Shown here in pieces: positions 1 through 11,533 of a stretch of 64,000 nt of DNA. Every line of letters starts with the position of its first letter. Position 1 is the stretch's first letter. The position numbers and the translations under genes were made by a program. A model generated the notes under the pieces. It had not been told where the DNA came from and made no database searches. It saw only the letters and a program-made list of their open reading frames with translations. Origin of the DNA: Daphnia pulex (taxonomy: Eukaryota; Arthropoda; Branchiopoda; Diplostraca; Daphniidae); the NCBI RefSeq assembly GCF_021134715.1, contig NC_060017.1, positions 4,340,001 through 4,404,000 on the forward strand, written 5' to 3'.

Positions 1-27
1 TTGATATTCTTCCTCTGAAGCTTCCAT
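1..27 (-). CDS. Possible 5' end of a gene running off the left edge
   Basis: On the minus strand an ATG at 27-25 opens a frame of nine codons reading MEASEEEYQ before the window ends. An acidic stretch ending in EEEY is the kind of sequence that precedes a chromodomain in HP1/CBX proteins, but nine residues cannot establish that. A second upstream ATG at 68-66 opens a different frame. This is a guess about a truncated gene; sequence left of the window would decide it. Confidence 0.15.
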
Positions 28-68
28 TTGTTTTGTTCTTGACCCTGGGCCTCTGCCCCTCTGGGCAT

Positions 69-1357
69 GGTAGTGGGCGATGGACAAGGAGGAGTTTATG
101 CGTGAGCGTACTCTTACGTGCTCAAATATAAACTTCCATGTAGTTGTTTACGTGGTGACCTCCAAGTCCTCAACCGATAGCTTTGACTTACAAATGAGTT
201 AATCATTCAATCCGGTTTGAGCGTATGTTTGCGTTATTTGTGCTTTGAGGAGAGTTGAATGACCAATTATGTTTTTTTTTTTCGTATGCATTTGAAATGT
301 CACCGTATCGTATACATCAACATGTCGAGAATTTTTGGCTTTGATACAATACAACGTCTTCCTGATTTCACGGTCAAGAATGAACAAGCTGGTTTGCCAA
401 ACTAGTTTTGGATACTGCTGCGCTTTTTAATGTAAGCAATGCATATTTTCTAAAATCAAGCACGCACGTTTGCGCAGGTGAATGAACGAAAAATCTTGAT
501 TTGCATGACAAGAAGAATCCATCCATCCTACTCAAACTTGGGCCAACTCATCTGTTCAAAAGAAAAGAAAAGGTCAAAAATAAAATAAATAAAAGGTGAT
601 GTCATAAAAATAAAAATGATTTGTCTTAAAAAAAACACATCAACTGCTGCTTCAAATTTCAATGGAAAATGTATTAAATGACAAGATACGAGCGGTTCTT
701 GACTCCTCAGAGTGTGTGGATTAGGGGGAATTTCTTAAATTGATTCTTGGTGAGTAATTTTACAATTACCTTTGGCCAAATGTACGGGGAATATTTTTAG
801 AACAAAGTAGAACCAATAGCGATCGAATGAAATTCAGAAAAAAAATTATAAAAAGTTAAAAACTGACTGAAGATTGCTTGAAACTGATTTGAAAATGCTA
901 ATTTTCTTTGAGAAAAAAACTGGAATTTGAACATTCATGTTTTTTTTATTTGCTTTTTTTTTTTTTTGCTTTTGCATTTTTGATTCTTCATTGTCTTGTT
1001 ACCAAATGTTGACAGCCGCGGAGTTGTTAAACCGGAAAAGCTTGTCCGCTAGAAAACGAATGAATAGTCACGCAGCATTGCAGTACAAGAACAATTCTTA
1101 TGGCAAAGATAGATGATCCTCCTACGTGGTTCGGACCACCGAAGGAAATATCCTTTCTGAACAAGAAGGACTGAAACTATCCGCCAATACAACATAAAAA
1201 TGTTAGAAGTGAAGAAGGAAGTGCAAAAAAAAAAAAAAAAATGGGCATCCGCGGCTATATTAATGCGTGACTCGGTAATTCCTGATCAAGTAACCAGTAA
1301 TCTTCGTTCGAGAAAACAACTCCTTTTCATCGGCAGCTAGAAGAAAAATTCAACACA
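69..1357. other. Intergenic, no gene recognised
   Basis: AT-rich sequence with short A and T runs. The 62-codon open frame on the minus strand at 199-387 has no recognisable domain and no splice context, so it is not called. The right end, around 1254-1262, holds a TATA-like stretch (GGCTATATT) about 100 bp upstream of the next start codon. It may be the promoter of the small secreted repeat protein. Confidence 0.5.
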
Positions 1358-2040
1358 ATGAAGTACTTATTGGTATGATCACTGTTACATTTACTTTGTA
1401 TCTGTTACACCTGTATTATATTTAGACATAGGCCGTAGAATCAATTTAAATGGAATTCATTTGGGATGTAGTGCAGCGATTTATTGAAATAGTATTTCAT
1501 GTATTCTATTTCCTGAATGATTTTTAAAAATTCGTATTTAAAGCCTTGCCTCTAAGCTACCAAGCGGCCAAAAGCACGGCGAAAGTGATTTTACCAATAA
1601 CAAATTATGACTGTGTATACTCTTTGATAAATATTTAATGAAAATGCGTTTGATTTCAATAGGTGAAGATTTTTATTGTGGTAGCCATCATTTCGCTGGC
1701 TAATTCCCAGCAGAGTGCTTCAAAAACAACGCCCAAAACTGTTAAACAGGTATCGACGACGGCTAAGCCCATGGCTGGTGCTGCTACGACTGTTAAGCGT
1801 TCATCGACAACGGTTAAGCGCGCAGGAACAACAGCTAAACCGAGAACAACTACTGTCAAGCGGGCAGGAACAACAGCTAAACCGAGAACCACTACTGTTA
1901 GGCGTGGACCTGCACCCACAACTGCCAAGCGCGCATCTACAACACCTAGACCTAGGACCACTACTGTCAAGCGCGCACCTACAACTGCTAAGCGCGCGTC
2001 CACTACGGTTAAGCGCACAGCCACGACCAAGAAAGTTTAA
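1358..2040 (+). CDS. Small secreted Thr/Lys/Arg-rich repeat protein
   Basis: Two-exon model: 1358-1372 (MKYLL), a 290-bp intron beginning GTATGA and ending AATAG, then 1663-2040. It gives about 130 residues. The N-terminus is a clear signal peptide (a Lys followed by a hydrophobic stretch to about residue 20, ending ANSQQ). The rest is almost only Thr, Lys, Arg, Ala, Val and Pro in tandem short units such as TTVKRA, TTAKP and TTAKRAS. The mature chain is strongly basic and Thr-dense, so O-glycosylation like a mini-mucin or binding to acidic polymers are both possible. It has no Cys and no known domain. The splice is chosen because it alone supplies an ATG and completes the signal peptide; the second exon has only a GTG in frame. 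An AATAAA lies near 2378. Function unknown. Confidence 0.7.
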
Positions 2041-2959
2041 ATGATTCAATTCCGGCCATCATTTTCTTTGTTGTTTCTTCAATCTTTACATATCTATAGG
2101 CCCACAGTTAAACATTCCATCGTTGTTTCGAATATGAGCAGGCCGTCTCTTTCTGAGTAATACGACTCAATTTGCTATTCTTATTTAATTGGCAGTGATA
2201 TTTAGTAAATATAATATGCAGAAATCGTTTGTTATCAATATTATTTCATTTACGATTTTATTTCCGTACAACCAAATACTATTTGCTTGTGTTTTATAGG
2301 GATTTGAAGATTTACGTAAGCTTTGGCAATCAAGCGTAAATCTTGAGACGGTTGTTAAAAATTTTTGGAAAGGAAATAAAATAAAATTAACAGAAATGCT
2401 TTACAAATTTATATGTAAAAAAAAATGTTTGGGAACTTCTGTGTTCAACAGTAGAATTACACATGAGTACACTTTTCTAAGTGTGCATTATAATATTGTT
2501 TTGGTCTTCCCTCGCTAGCAATGAAAACGGCTTTTCCTAAATAAAAAAAAATAAATTGAGATGAAAACATAATTTTGATTGGTATGACGCGGGAACGATG
2601 GAGAACCTAGTACGTAAGTCATACTTCTCTTAGGAGGAATTTGCGACATTTAAAGCAAACCAACATTGTAGAAAGATAAAGTCTATACATAGTAATTAAT
2701 AATAGTAATTGATAAAGCTGGATAAAGGTTAAAATAAAATGATAAATATTGAACTTTATACAGTAGATAATTAACGTTGGCAACGTTGGGAATTACGGCT
2801 AATGTTTGGTATTTTTTCGTCTGCACACACTCTGCAGACAACCCTTAATATGACGTGGCATTCGGTATAGTTTCTTGTCGCAAAATATCTGGCGTTCCCG
2901 ATTATTTGGATTTCAAAGACGAAAACGGATGAATTTTTCGAGAGATAAATTTTTGACGG
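2041..2959. other. 3' region and intergenic spacer
   Basis: Holds the likely 3' UTR of the small repeat protein, with AATAAA-type signals at about 2377-2390. AT-rich spacer follows, and then the presumed 5' UTR of syntaxin 5. The minus-strand frame 2771-3034 is antisense to the syntaxin 5 first exon and is not called. Confidence 0.5.
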
Positions 2960-4521
2960 ATGATTACTCGAAGACGCCGGCAAGGCTCTGAATCGGAGCA
3001 TCAGCCGCTTGCTGAAACCCAACTGCAAAACCAAGTCCTGAAAGGCTCTTCATCCGTTTTACTGTGGTCGGGAGAAAGTCCTCAACAGCAGCCATCCTTT
3101 TTCATTGTTCCGCAGGGTGAAATAGGTGCATTTGTTGCACCAAATTATTCAACAGATAAATTTGTAGATGTTCAAGCAAAAACCAACAGCGCTGACATGA
3201 TGGCCCTAGCATCTAATTCGAGTTCATCAGTTCTGTCTTCCACCAATGCTTCTTCACGTGATCGGACTGCAGAGTTTCTCTCTGCAGTCAGAAGCTTCCA
3301 GAGTAGGCCAGTTAACGGAGTAGTTGGGAGGCCGAGTCAATCACATCCATCTAAGAATACAGATCAACATCAACAGTACTCTGAATTCATGAAAGTGGCA
3401 AAGTAAGTTGTCGACTTTTAAGAAAATATTTGCAACTATTGAAAATATTCAAATTTTTTTCTGTACAGAGTTATTAGTAAGGATTTGAGCAACACATATG
3501 CAAAACTGGAAAAACTAACTCTATGTAATTAGCTTTGTTTTTAATTTCTACTGTTCAACCAATCATTTCATGGTTTCACATTTATGCTTGCAGTGGCGAA
3601 AAAACGAACGCTATTTGATGATCGTCCTCAAGAGATCCAAGAACTGACTTACATCATCCGTGAAGATATCACAAATCTGAACAAACAGATTGCTCATCTG
3701 CAAGGATTCATGAAAAAGCAACAGAATCAACAACAAAATACCAAGGCCCATTCAGCAAATGTCGTTGTAGCTCTTCAGTCGAAGCTAGCCAATATGTCTT
3801 CTGAATTCAAACAAGTCCTTGAAGTCCGCACTGAGGTACACGCCTTTCCTAGTTTAAAAAATAACTACTAGATTTTATTATCTAGGATATTCAGTAAAAT
3901 GAATGTTTTGAAAATATTTTAGAATCTTAAAGCCCAGAGAAGCCGTCGAGAACAGTTTTCTGGCTCCGTCCCAGTCGTTTCTGATTTACCGGCTGCAGCC
4001 TTGACAGGAGGACCGTTTGGATCCTCTCAAAATGGTTCTAAAGGATCTGTTCTACTCCGTGATGCTGCCTATCAAGCCCATGGAGGAGAAGCAGTAGCTA
4101 TCGACATGGGTGCCGCTGACAACAGAACCAACAGGAATCAAATTCAGCAGCAAGTGTTTGCCGACGAAACAGAATCTTACCTGCAAAGTCGTTCTGACGC
4201 AGTCCAAAGTATAGAATCCACTATCGTGGAGTTGGGCGGAATTTTCCAGCAACTGGCTCTCATGGTTCGCGAACAAGAAGAAATGGTTCAGCGGTAATAA
4301 TATTAATTATTTTAGAATATGTTATAACAAAGAATTTATGGAAATATTTTTCTTCGTGTAGGATTGACTCGAATGTCGACGATGCCCAACTTAATGTGGA
4401 AGCCGCTCATGACGAACTCTTGCGTTACTTTCGTTCCGTCTCTTCTAATAGGTGGCTGATGCTAAAAGTCTTTGGGGTTGTCCTTGTGTTTGTTGTAATA
4501 TTCGCCATCTTTTTTGCTTGA
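2960..4521 (+). CDS. Stx5: Syntaxin 5 (Golgi Qa-SNARE)
   Basis: Five exons (2960-3402, 3469-3524, 3594-3835, 3923-4293, 4362-4521) join in frame to 423 residues. Syntaxin 5 is the Qa-SNARE of ER-Golgi and intra-Golgi vesicle fusion. The chain starts MITRRRRQG, matching the long syntaxin-5 form, whose N-terminal Arg cluster acts in ER retrieval. The hallmark SSRDRTAEFLSAVRS follows. The Habc region has LSNTYAKLEKL, then LFDDRPQEIQELTYII. The SNARE helix runs through the SRSDAVQSIESTIVELGGIF and QLALMVREQEEMVQRID segments. A C-terminal membrane anchor rich in Val, Phe and Ile ends at the stop. Length and domain order match the family. An AATAAA lies near 4738. Confidence 0.95.
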
Positions 4522-4951
4522 AAATTATCTAAAGTACGATTTCCAATTCATTTACCAATACAATTTTCGATCCTAATGAATTTAAAACTCACGGTTCGTT
4601 TCTCCATTGTGCTTGATTAACGAATGTAGATGTGCCCTCTGACGAAAATGTTGCCCAGCAGACTTCTGGTGATTTTCATGATGAAGTTATAAACTGTGAT
4701 GTATTAAGAATAAAATTCAATAGTAAAATATCAGAAGAATAAATAAATTCTAATCTATATTTGACATCTTCAATATTATAGCTAGCCAGCTAGTATTTTT
4801 TTAAATTGCATTCCAATTCCATTCATTTCCGTCAGCTGTATTTTGAAAGGTTGTTTAGAATCACCCTCTGATCTAAAAAAATACCGCAACAATTTTCCCA
4901 AAGTTTAGTACTAGCCCGCAGTTCTGAATCTTCGAGTGTGTGCTCTCTTAC
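4522..4951. other. Syntaxin 5 3' UTR and left flank of the transposon
   Basis: Contains AATAAA signals near 4738-4745 for syntaxin 5. The segment 4900-4960 probably holds the original promoter or 5' UTR of the LRPPRC-like gene, now separated from its start codon by the inserted element. Confidence 0.4.
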
Positions 4952-4960
4952 TCCGAAGAG
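4952..4960. repeat. 9-bp target-site duplication, left copy
   Basis: TCCGAAGAG here is repeated exactly at 5901-5909, directly flanking the inverted-repeat element. This is the signature of a transposition event. Confidence 0.9.
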
Positions 4961-5900
4961 GGGCGTCCCTAAACTGCGAAAGCGAAACGCGAAACGCGAA
5001 ACGCCTAAAATGCGAAACAGCTGTGCGAAACGGACCCAAAAGTTGAGACCCTGTTTCGCATTTTAGTCTTTGGGTCCGTACTAAACTGCGAAATCGGTGT
5101 GTGCGAAACGTCGCAGTGTAAACGTCTTGGTAGCAGACGACAATGGACGCCGTCAACAAACAAATTGTTAAGAGTTTCAAATTTTCGAGTTTCGCGCACC
5201 TTATGGCTGGTCTATTTGTGTGTTGACCATGAATACGAAATACCTTGAATGCAATATGTAATAGGTGTTTTAATTAGAAGATTGGTATAAAAAAATTAAT
5301 GGAACTTCTCGTTTCCATACTGTATCAGTATCAATCAGATTAACATTCTTAATTTTAAGGAAAGTTTTAGCTGATTAAATTTTAGCTTGATTTGGAACAT
5401 GGTAGCTTTGACTTTTAGCTTGATATAAGGCACTCATACTGTTATGGCCGATTCTTTCTTTGTGCACGTACCTACTGGTTGATTTAAATTATTTAATGTA
5501 ATCCGATGTAATCCCTGGGCCATTACCTAATATTTTATTATTTAAAAATATCACCATAACGTGCTGCTCTATGTCTTTCATTAGTTTAATAATCGTAAAA
5601 TGCGCATCAAAACATACAGGGGTAGTGGCGAAGAAATCGAATTTGATTGCCCCCCTTCCTCCTTTAATGCCTCATCATAGCAGACAATGAAAAATGGCGG
5701 CAATTTCCGTCAATTTGGACCTCTGTGCCTCTGTGGAGAATAGGAAAACTTTTTGTTTCGCAAGATGTTTCGCTCTTTAGTATGCCCTCCGGCATTTGGT
5801 CCCGCGAAACGGTCCCAAAATTTTGGTCCGTTTCGCACAGCTTTTCCGCATTTTAGGCGTTTCGCGTTTCGCGTTTCGCTTTCGCAGTTTAGGGACGCCC
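4961..5900. mobile_element. Non-autonomous TIR transposon (Mutator-like MITE)
   Basis: A 940-bp element bounded by terminal inverted repeats beginning GGGCGTCCCTAAACTGCG. The two ends are identical (as inverted copies) for the first 54 bp and continue imperfectly for at least another 30 bp. Each end contains short tandem CGAAACG units, and related TTTCGCA/TGCGAAA words recur further in. A perfect 9-bp target duplication flanks it. Long inverted repeats plus a 9-bp duplication fit the Mutator superfamily (9-11 bp); Merlin-type elements (8-9 bp) are the alternative. The interior has no open frame resembling a transposase, so it must be mobilised in trans. It lies between syntaxin 5 and the LRPPRC-like gene, ending 23 bp before the latter's ATG. 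Confidence 0.85.
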
Positions 5901-5909
5901 TCCGAAGAG
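5901..5909. repeat. 9-bp target-site duplication, right copy
   Basis: TCCGAAGAG, the exact partner of 4952-4960. The host sequence resumes here and reaches the start codon of the LRPPRC-like gene at 5924. Confidence 0.9.
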
Positions 5910-5923
5910 TGGAAAACTGAAAA

Positions 5924-8900
5924 ATGGCTTCAATGTTACGTTCGGGAAAGTTTTTTCGGTTATTCTCTAATTTAACAAGAAGTTTTGATTTAAATAATGG
6001 TGGAAGGAGTAATAATGAATTACTGCTTGGTGCACGTAGAGGAGAATGGGAAACTAATATTCAGAGGTTTGTTGTTTTTCAACTTATTATCGTGTCCGTA
6101 AAACACCGGTACCCACGTGACTCGATAATGTTAAATACCGCTAAATTGTATTTTATTTCTAGATCCTTTTCTGCTGCCCAGCTACCATTAAAGAACTTAA
6201 ATGATAATACTGTTCAGCAACCTCCGATTTCCACAATAAATGATAGTGTAGACAAGGCCATTGAGAAAGCTGAGTTGGATGCAAAAAAATCTGGTCGCAT
6301 CACAAAAGATGATATTCTTGATATCATTCAAAAGATTAAAAAACAAAGTATTATCTTGTTTCAGCACCTTTAAAACTGACAAAATGTTTAGTGCTTGATT
6401 TATGTTTGTTTATCCAGAAACTGCTTCAACTACTCAGAGCTTGCTGCTCATACGGTGTTGTGGAAATCTTGTGCCTGAAGAACCACCTATTTCAAGAACA
6501 AAATTAGTTGAAGAAGTATGGAAAATGTTTGAGGGATTTGGTGTTCCACTTGACATTAGCCACTATAATGCTTTGCTCAGAGTATATTTAGAGAATGAGC
6601 ATTCATTTGATCCCATGAAGTTTATCCACCTTTTGGAAGGGAAGGAAATTCAACCTAATAGAGTAATTTTACCTCAATCAAAATTACTATTGCTTTTGTA
6701 ATCCTAATTTTTTTATTTTCTAGGTGACTTATCAGAGACTGTTGTCAGCATATTGTCAAAAAGGAGATATTGATGGTGCATCACAAATTTTGGAAATAAT
6801 GAAAAGTAAAGATCTCCCTATTGGTGAACAAGTATTTAATTCACTTGTTATGGGCCATGCAAACACTGGGTAAACATATTTACAACAGATTGTACATTTT
6901 AAAAAATTACAATTAATAAATATAGACTAAAATTAACTTTGTGAAAATGACACAGAGATCTAGAAAGTGCAAAGGGTGTTATTAAAGTCATGTCCCAAGC
7001 TGGTCTTGAACCTGATGGCGAAACTTACCGTGCTTTACTCTGTGGCTACGCAAAACATGGACACTTACAAGATGTCACTTCTGCCTTAAGTATTTCATCT
7101 TGAAAAAAACTCCGTCACTTTTCTTCTTTAATTATTCTTCTTATTTCATTAGGTGAATGCAAATCTAAGGAAATTGCTATTCATGACAGAAGCTTAATGG
7201 AAGTCTTGTACACTGCAGCGGTTCACGGTCACTCGGAAATTGTTGATTATTTGCTGAGTCAAATGAGTAGATTTTCTGGCTACAATCAGGACTGTTTCAA
7301 CGTTATCCTTCGTTTAATCAATCTTCAACAAGTAGATCAGGCCTTTAAAGTGCTAAAAACCATGAAACCTATTCAGTTAACCAATGGTCAAGTATGATGG
7401 TATAAATTTAAAAGATTAATGAACCATAATTAATAAAGTTTATTTGGTAGATGAGTCCGCAAGGGAATTTTTTCATTAAACAAATTATCAAGTCCAATAT
7501 TCCACCTCAAAAGGTCATTTCATTGTGTGACCAAATTGTGGAAACTGGTTTAAACACCAGAGCTTACTTCACGGCTCTTGAGCTGTCTAACACACTTGGA
7601 AAATCAGAAATGTCTAATCTTCTTCTCAAGCAGATTCAGAAACAGAAGGAAATGTTAAGACCTTCAGCATTTTGGCCACTTTTGGTAATTCAATTCTTAA
7701 CCTTTTTTTCTATACACTTCGAGATAAAATACTTTATTGGCTTTACTGATTTACTTCTTTAGACCGCACAGTCAAAAGTTAGCGGCGAAAAGGGAATCTT
7801 GGATGCTCTGCGTCAAATGGCGGCAATACAGGTTATGCCGAATGTAGACACCATAAGCCAACGTGTACTACCTTTTATGGCCGATGAAGAAGTTGGTACA
7901 CTTATCCGGAAATTACGAGCAGTTGATGTTCCGCCGAGTGTTGTAGCCACTTCCTTAATTGTACGAAGTCTAAACAATCAGGACTTCACAACTGCAATTA
8001 ACGTTGCTTCAAAGATCTTGTAAGCGAGAAATGAAATGACACTTTTGTTTTTAAAATTGATGCTAAACTCCCTGTTACTCCCAATCACTTCTTTTTCTCT
8101 AGTATCCGTAATGAAAGCATGCAAATTCGCTATGCAGCTCGCGAGGCTTACCTTAAGACGCGAGATGCGTCTTCTACAGCAAAACTTCTTAAATCTATGC
8201 TTCGCGTACTTGAAACACCCGATGCCGAAAACAATGTAACTGATCAAGCTGCTGGGTTGGCCGGACCACTTATAATGGAAATTTTTGATCGCGCACCAAA
8301 GTAAGCCTTTTTCACCTATTCACTTAGTTGAAATCCACAAATAATTCAATGTGAACTACATACATTTTTTTTTTAAGTCCAAAGTTAGAAGTTGTTGAAC
8401 CTCTTTTGAAAGCCATGCACGAAAACGGAATAAGTTTGCCAACAAGTGCTATTCAGCACATCCAAGAAAAAGCTAGTGAAGAAATGACGGATTCGGTTGC
8501 ACAGCTTCTTGTCGAGCTTGGTTCCGGAAAGTTGGCACCAACAGATGTCTTTGCTTATCCATCAGATAAGAGTAAAAGAAATGAAGGTTACCAGTTTAAA
8601 TCTGTGGCTGCATTTATTGAATTTGCCAAACAGAACAATCTCGAACAAGCATTGAAAGAGAAGGAGGTTGGTTCTTTTTTATTATTTATTTAACGTTTGA
8701 ACCGTTATTAACGTTTTTTGAGAATTATTATTTTACAGCGATTGGAATCCAACAAATTCGTTTTCTCAAATAACTTGAATGTCTTGTTGATGGATTTATA
8801 TGCGCAACATGAGCGTTTGGATGATGCATTAGCCATTTTGAATGCCATTTATGCCAGTACTCCAGATTTCAATTTGACGGCATCAAAGTTGTTTCGTCTG

Positions 8901-11188
8901 GCCACAAGCTTGCTAAAAGACAATCGAACAGAAGACATGTTTAAAGTTCTTGAACGTTTGAATATAGCGTCTGGTGAGAAACAAGAAAACGTGCGCTTCG
9001 ATATATACAGTTCGCGCCTTTTGGACGTGGCTGTCACTAAAGGAGACGTGGAACTAACTTCCAAACTATTCGAAATTTTTGAGAAATCTGGATTGAAAAT
9101 TACTGGTTTGGTTGCTAGTTCGCTCGTCAAGGTGCACGTTGTCAGGTATGGCACAATTGAGGTCTTACTTGTTAATTACTAATCACTCTTTAACGATTCG
9201 TTCATTTTTTTTCTTGTAGGAAAGACATCGAAACTGCTCTGAAAGTGTTCCTTGAATGTGTTGAAAAATATCGTATCACCCCCTACAAAAGCGCATTGGT
9301 CACTCAATTGATTGAAACGGAAGACGCTCAGCGTCTCCAGCAAATTATGGATGCCAGTATTAAAGTTCACGGCGAGATGAACAGTCTGTACGATTTAATA
9401 TTTTCGTTTTTAGAATGCGGTCGAATTCGACAAGCGAAAAAAGTGCTAGAGGTATGATTGTGAAGAAGCATTTCTTTCTTGGTTTAATTTACCTTAATTT
9501 CATCCTCCCTCTTCTTTAATCATAGACTCCTGGTCTTCGTGCTATGATGAATCGTTTTGAGATGGCTTGTCGTCGTTACGTTGAAGACAACAGGATCACA
9601 GAGCTAGAAAATCTTATCAAAATTACTAAAGATGTGTATGGTGTTGATCGACTCATGATGTTCCAGCACATGTTATCGGCCTGCATAAAGACAAACGATA
9701 TCGCTCGCGCTACTGCTCTGTGGACGCAAATGCAAGAAGAAGACGTTCAAGCCAACCCAGAATTTCTAGAGAAGTTGGGGAAATTTCTGAAAGAAAATAA
9801 CGAGCCTGTACCTTTCGCAGTTCCTGATTTACCGAAAGAAGTGACGGCACCTATTCCAACTTCATCGAGTCCTTCGACCTCAAAATCAGCCGTTTCCGCC
9901 GTCGTTGGAAAGAAAAGTGTAATTGAACCTCATCCTCTCATGACAGAATTTGCAGCAGCACTTAAAAATGGGGACATCAATGCTGCTGTCGAGCTAAAGA
10001 AAACGTGAGTAAATCTCTCTTCCCCTCTCCTACTCTCAATATTCATGGTATTTGATCTTATAGGTATGAAAGCCAGGGAAACGCTCTCAGCAAAAGCAAT
10101 GTGAACAATTTGATTGAAGCTGCCGTGAAAGGAGGAGTTCTTGATGTTGCTACCCAGCTTTATGTAGAGGCTGAACAGAAAGGGAAGTTGATCTTTCTAC
10201 GCGTCTTTAGGTTTTTAATGAGCGCACTGGTCGCGTCTGGCGACCATAAAGCCATCCGTGCTCTTGGCGAATGTATAAGTGAAGTAAGTTTGGAATTGTG
10301 TCTGAATTTTATTTTATAACTCCCATAATTTTTTGTTTATGATATTCAGCAAAGAAAACCAATGCTGAGCTTTGAAAATCATCTTGCTTCCGCCATCGCA
10401 TGCGACCCTGTCGCTGCGGTAGAGTACGTTGATGTTCTATTGAATAATGTAAAGACCGCTTCAGCCGAAAGCAACCTGAAAGAAGAACAATTGAATGCAT
10501 TGAAAAGTGCATTTCCTGAAGGAGGCATAATGGCTATTATTGAAAAGAACCCAAATGTCATACCAAAATGTAAGTGTTGTATTTTTTACAACGAATGAAA
10601 TCACAATAATCGAAAACTTTTTTGTTTTCTTAATCTAGGCCAAGAAATAGCCAATTTAAGTTTGAAATTAGGACTGTATGGCCCAACAAACTCTCTTTGG
10701 TCCTATTTTGTTAACAATGGAAACACTACAGAGGCACAATCAACATGGGAAATACTCAAGTCTTCCCCTGGCGCTATTAAATTTCAATCAATCTGTCGCA
10801 AGATCAGAAAAACTAACGACGTTGATTTGGCTGAAACTCTTGTTAAAACGCTGGCGTCCGCTGAACATGTAAAGCCGACTGCTTTTGGCGTTGCCTATTC
10901 TGCCTGGATTGATGCCCTTCGTAATTATTGAATCGGACATTGAATTCATTAAAACATTTAATTCAATATATGTTTTTTTTTGTTTACCTAGGCTCCAAAA
11001 ACGATTTAGATGCAGCTATAGTTATAATAAATAAAGCATTGAGCGAAGGCGTTGAACTGTCGCATTTGAACTCCTCAGCCCTTCACTCTTTACAAGACGA
11101 ATGTAAAAAAGCCGGAAAAAGTTTTCCTTTTTCTATACCAAAAGTGGTAACTCGTGACGTCACTTTTAAGTTCTTGGGTTTACATTAA
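5924..11188 (+). CDS. bsf: LRPPRC / bicoid stability factor-like PPR protein
   Basis: Seventeen exons (5924-6066, 6163-6347, 6418-6662, 6724-6869, 6956-7089, 7153-7391, 7451-7684, 7763-8019, 8103-8300, 8378-8666, 8739-9145, 9220-9451, 9526-10004, 10064-10283, 10350-10569, 10639-10920, 10992-11188) sum to 1,368 residues in frame. This is the animal LRPPRC family: a mitochondrial pentatricopeptide-repeat protein that binds and stabilises mitochondrial mRNAs, usually with SLIRP. The N-terminus is basic and hydroxylated with few acids, as in a mitochondrial presequence. Helical-hairpin PPR motifs follow, e.g. [33 protein letters not shown] and [16 protein letters not shown]. An alternative last intron (donor 11147, acceptor before 11212, stop 11244) would give 1,365 residues with a different tail. 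The start codon sits 23 bp after the inserted MITE, so the 5' UTR or promoter must have been changed. Confidence 0.92.
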
Positions 11189-11533
11189 TTTTCTTTATTA
11201 TTTGTTTACAGAGTGAAAATTCTGTCCAGTCAAACGCCGATTAGCGCATTTTTGATCTAGACCCGCACCTTGTTTTCAAAATTCCAGTCAGTTGTAGTAA
11301 GTCGCGAATTACTTTTTGTTGAAAATAAAACTAGAATTGATTTCGTCATTGGAGTTTGTTTATTGGCCAAAGTAAACATCCATAATTTACGGTAAATAAT
11401 AATAAAATTTTTTAAGTTTTTGAATTTTGCAGTTTTAAGTATTTTGCACGTTGACAGGCGAAACGTTGAGTAAAGCGACGCAAAAGCGAGAAAATTTATC
11501 TGTAGATAAAATTGGTTGGAAATAATGAATTCA
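11189..11533. other. Convergent 3' region between LRPPRC-like gene and SLC7 transporter
   Basis: Holds the LRPPRC-like 3' UTR (possible extra exon 11212-11244; AATAAA near 11324) and the 3' end of the opposite-strand transporter. No other gene seen. Confidence 0.5.

Noticed and set aside
1656-2049. Antisense open frames over the Thr/Lys repeat gene
   Set aside because: They are shadows of a repetitive codon pattern; only the plus frame gives a signal peptide and sensible splice.
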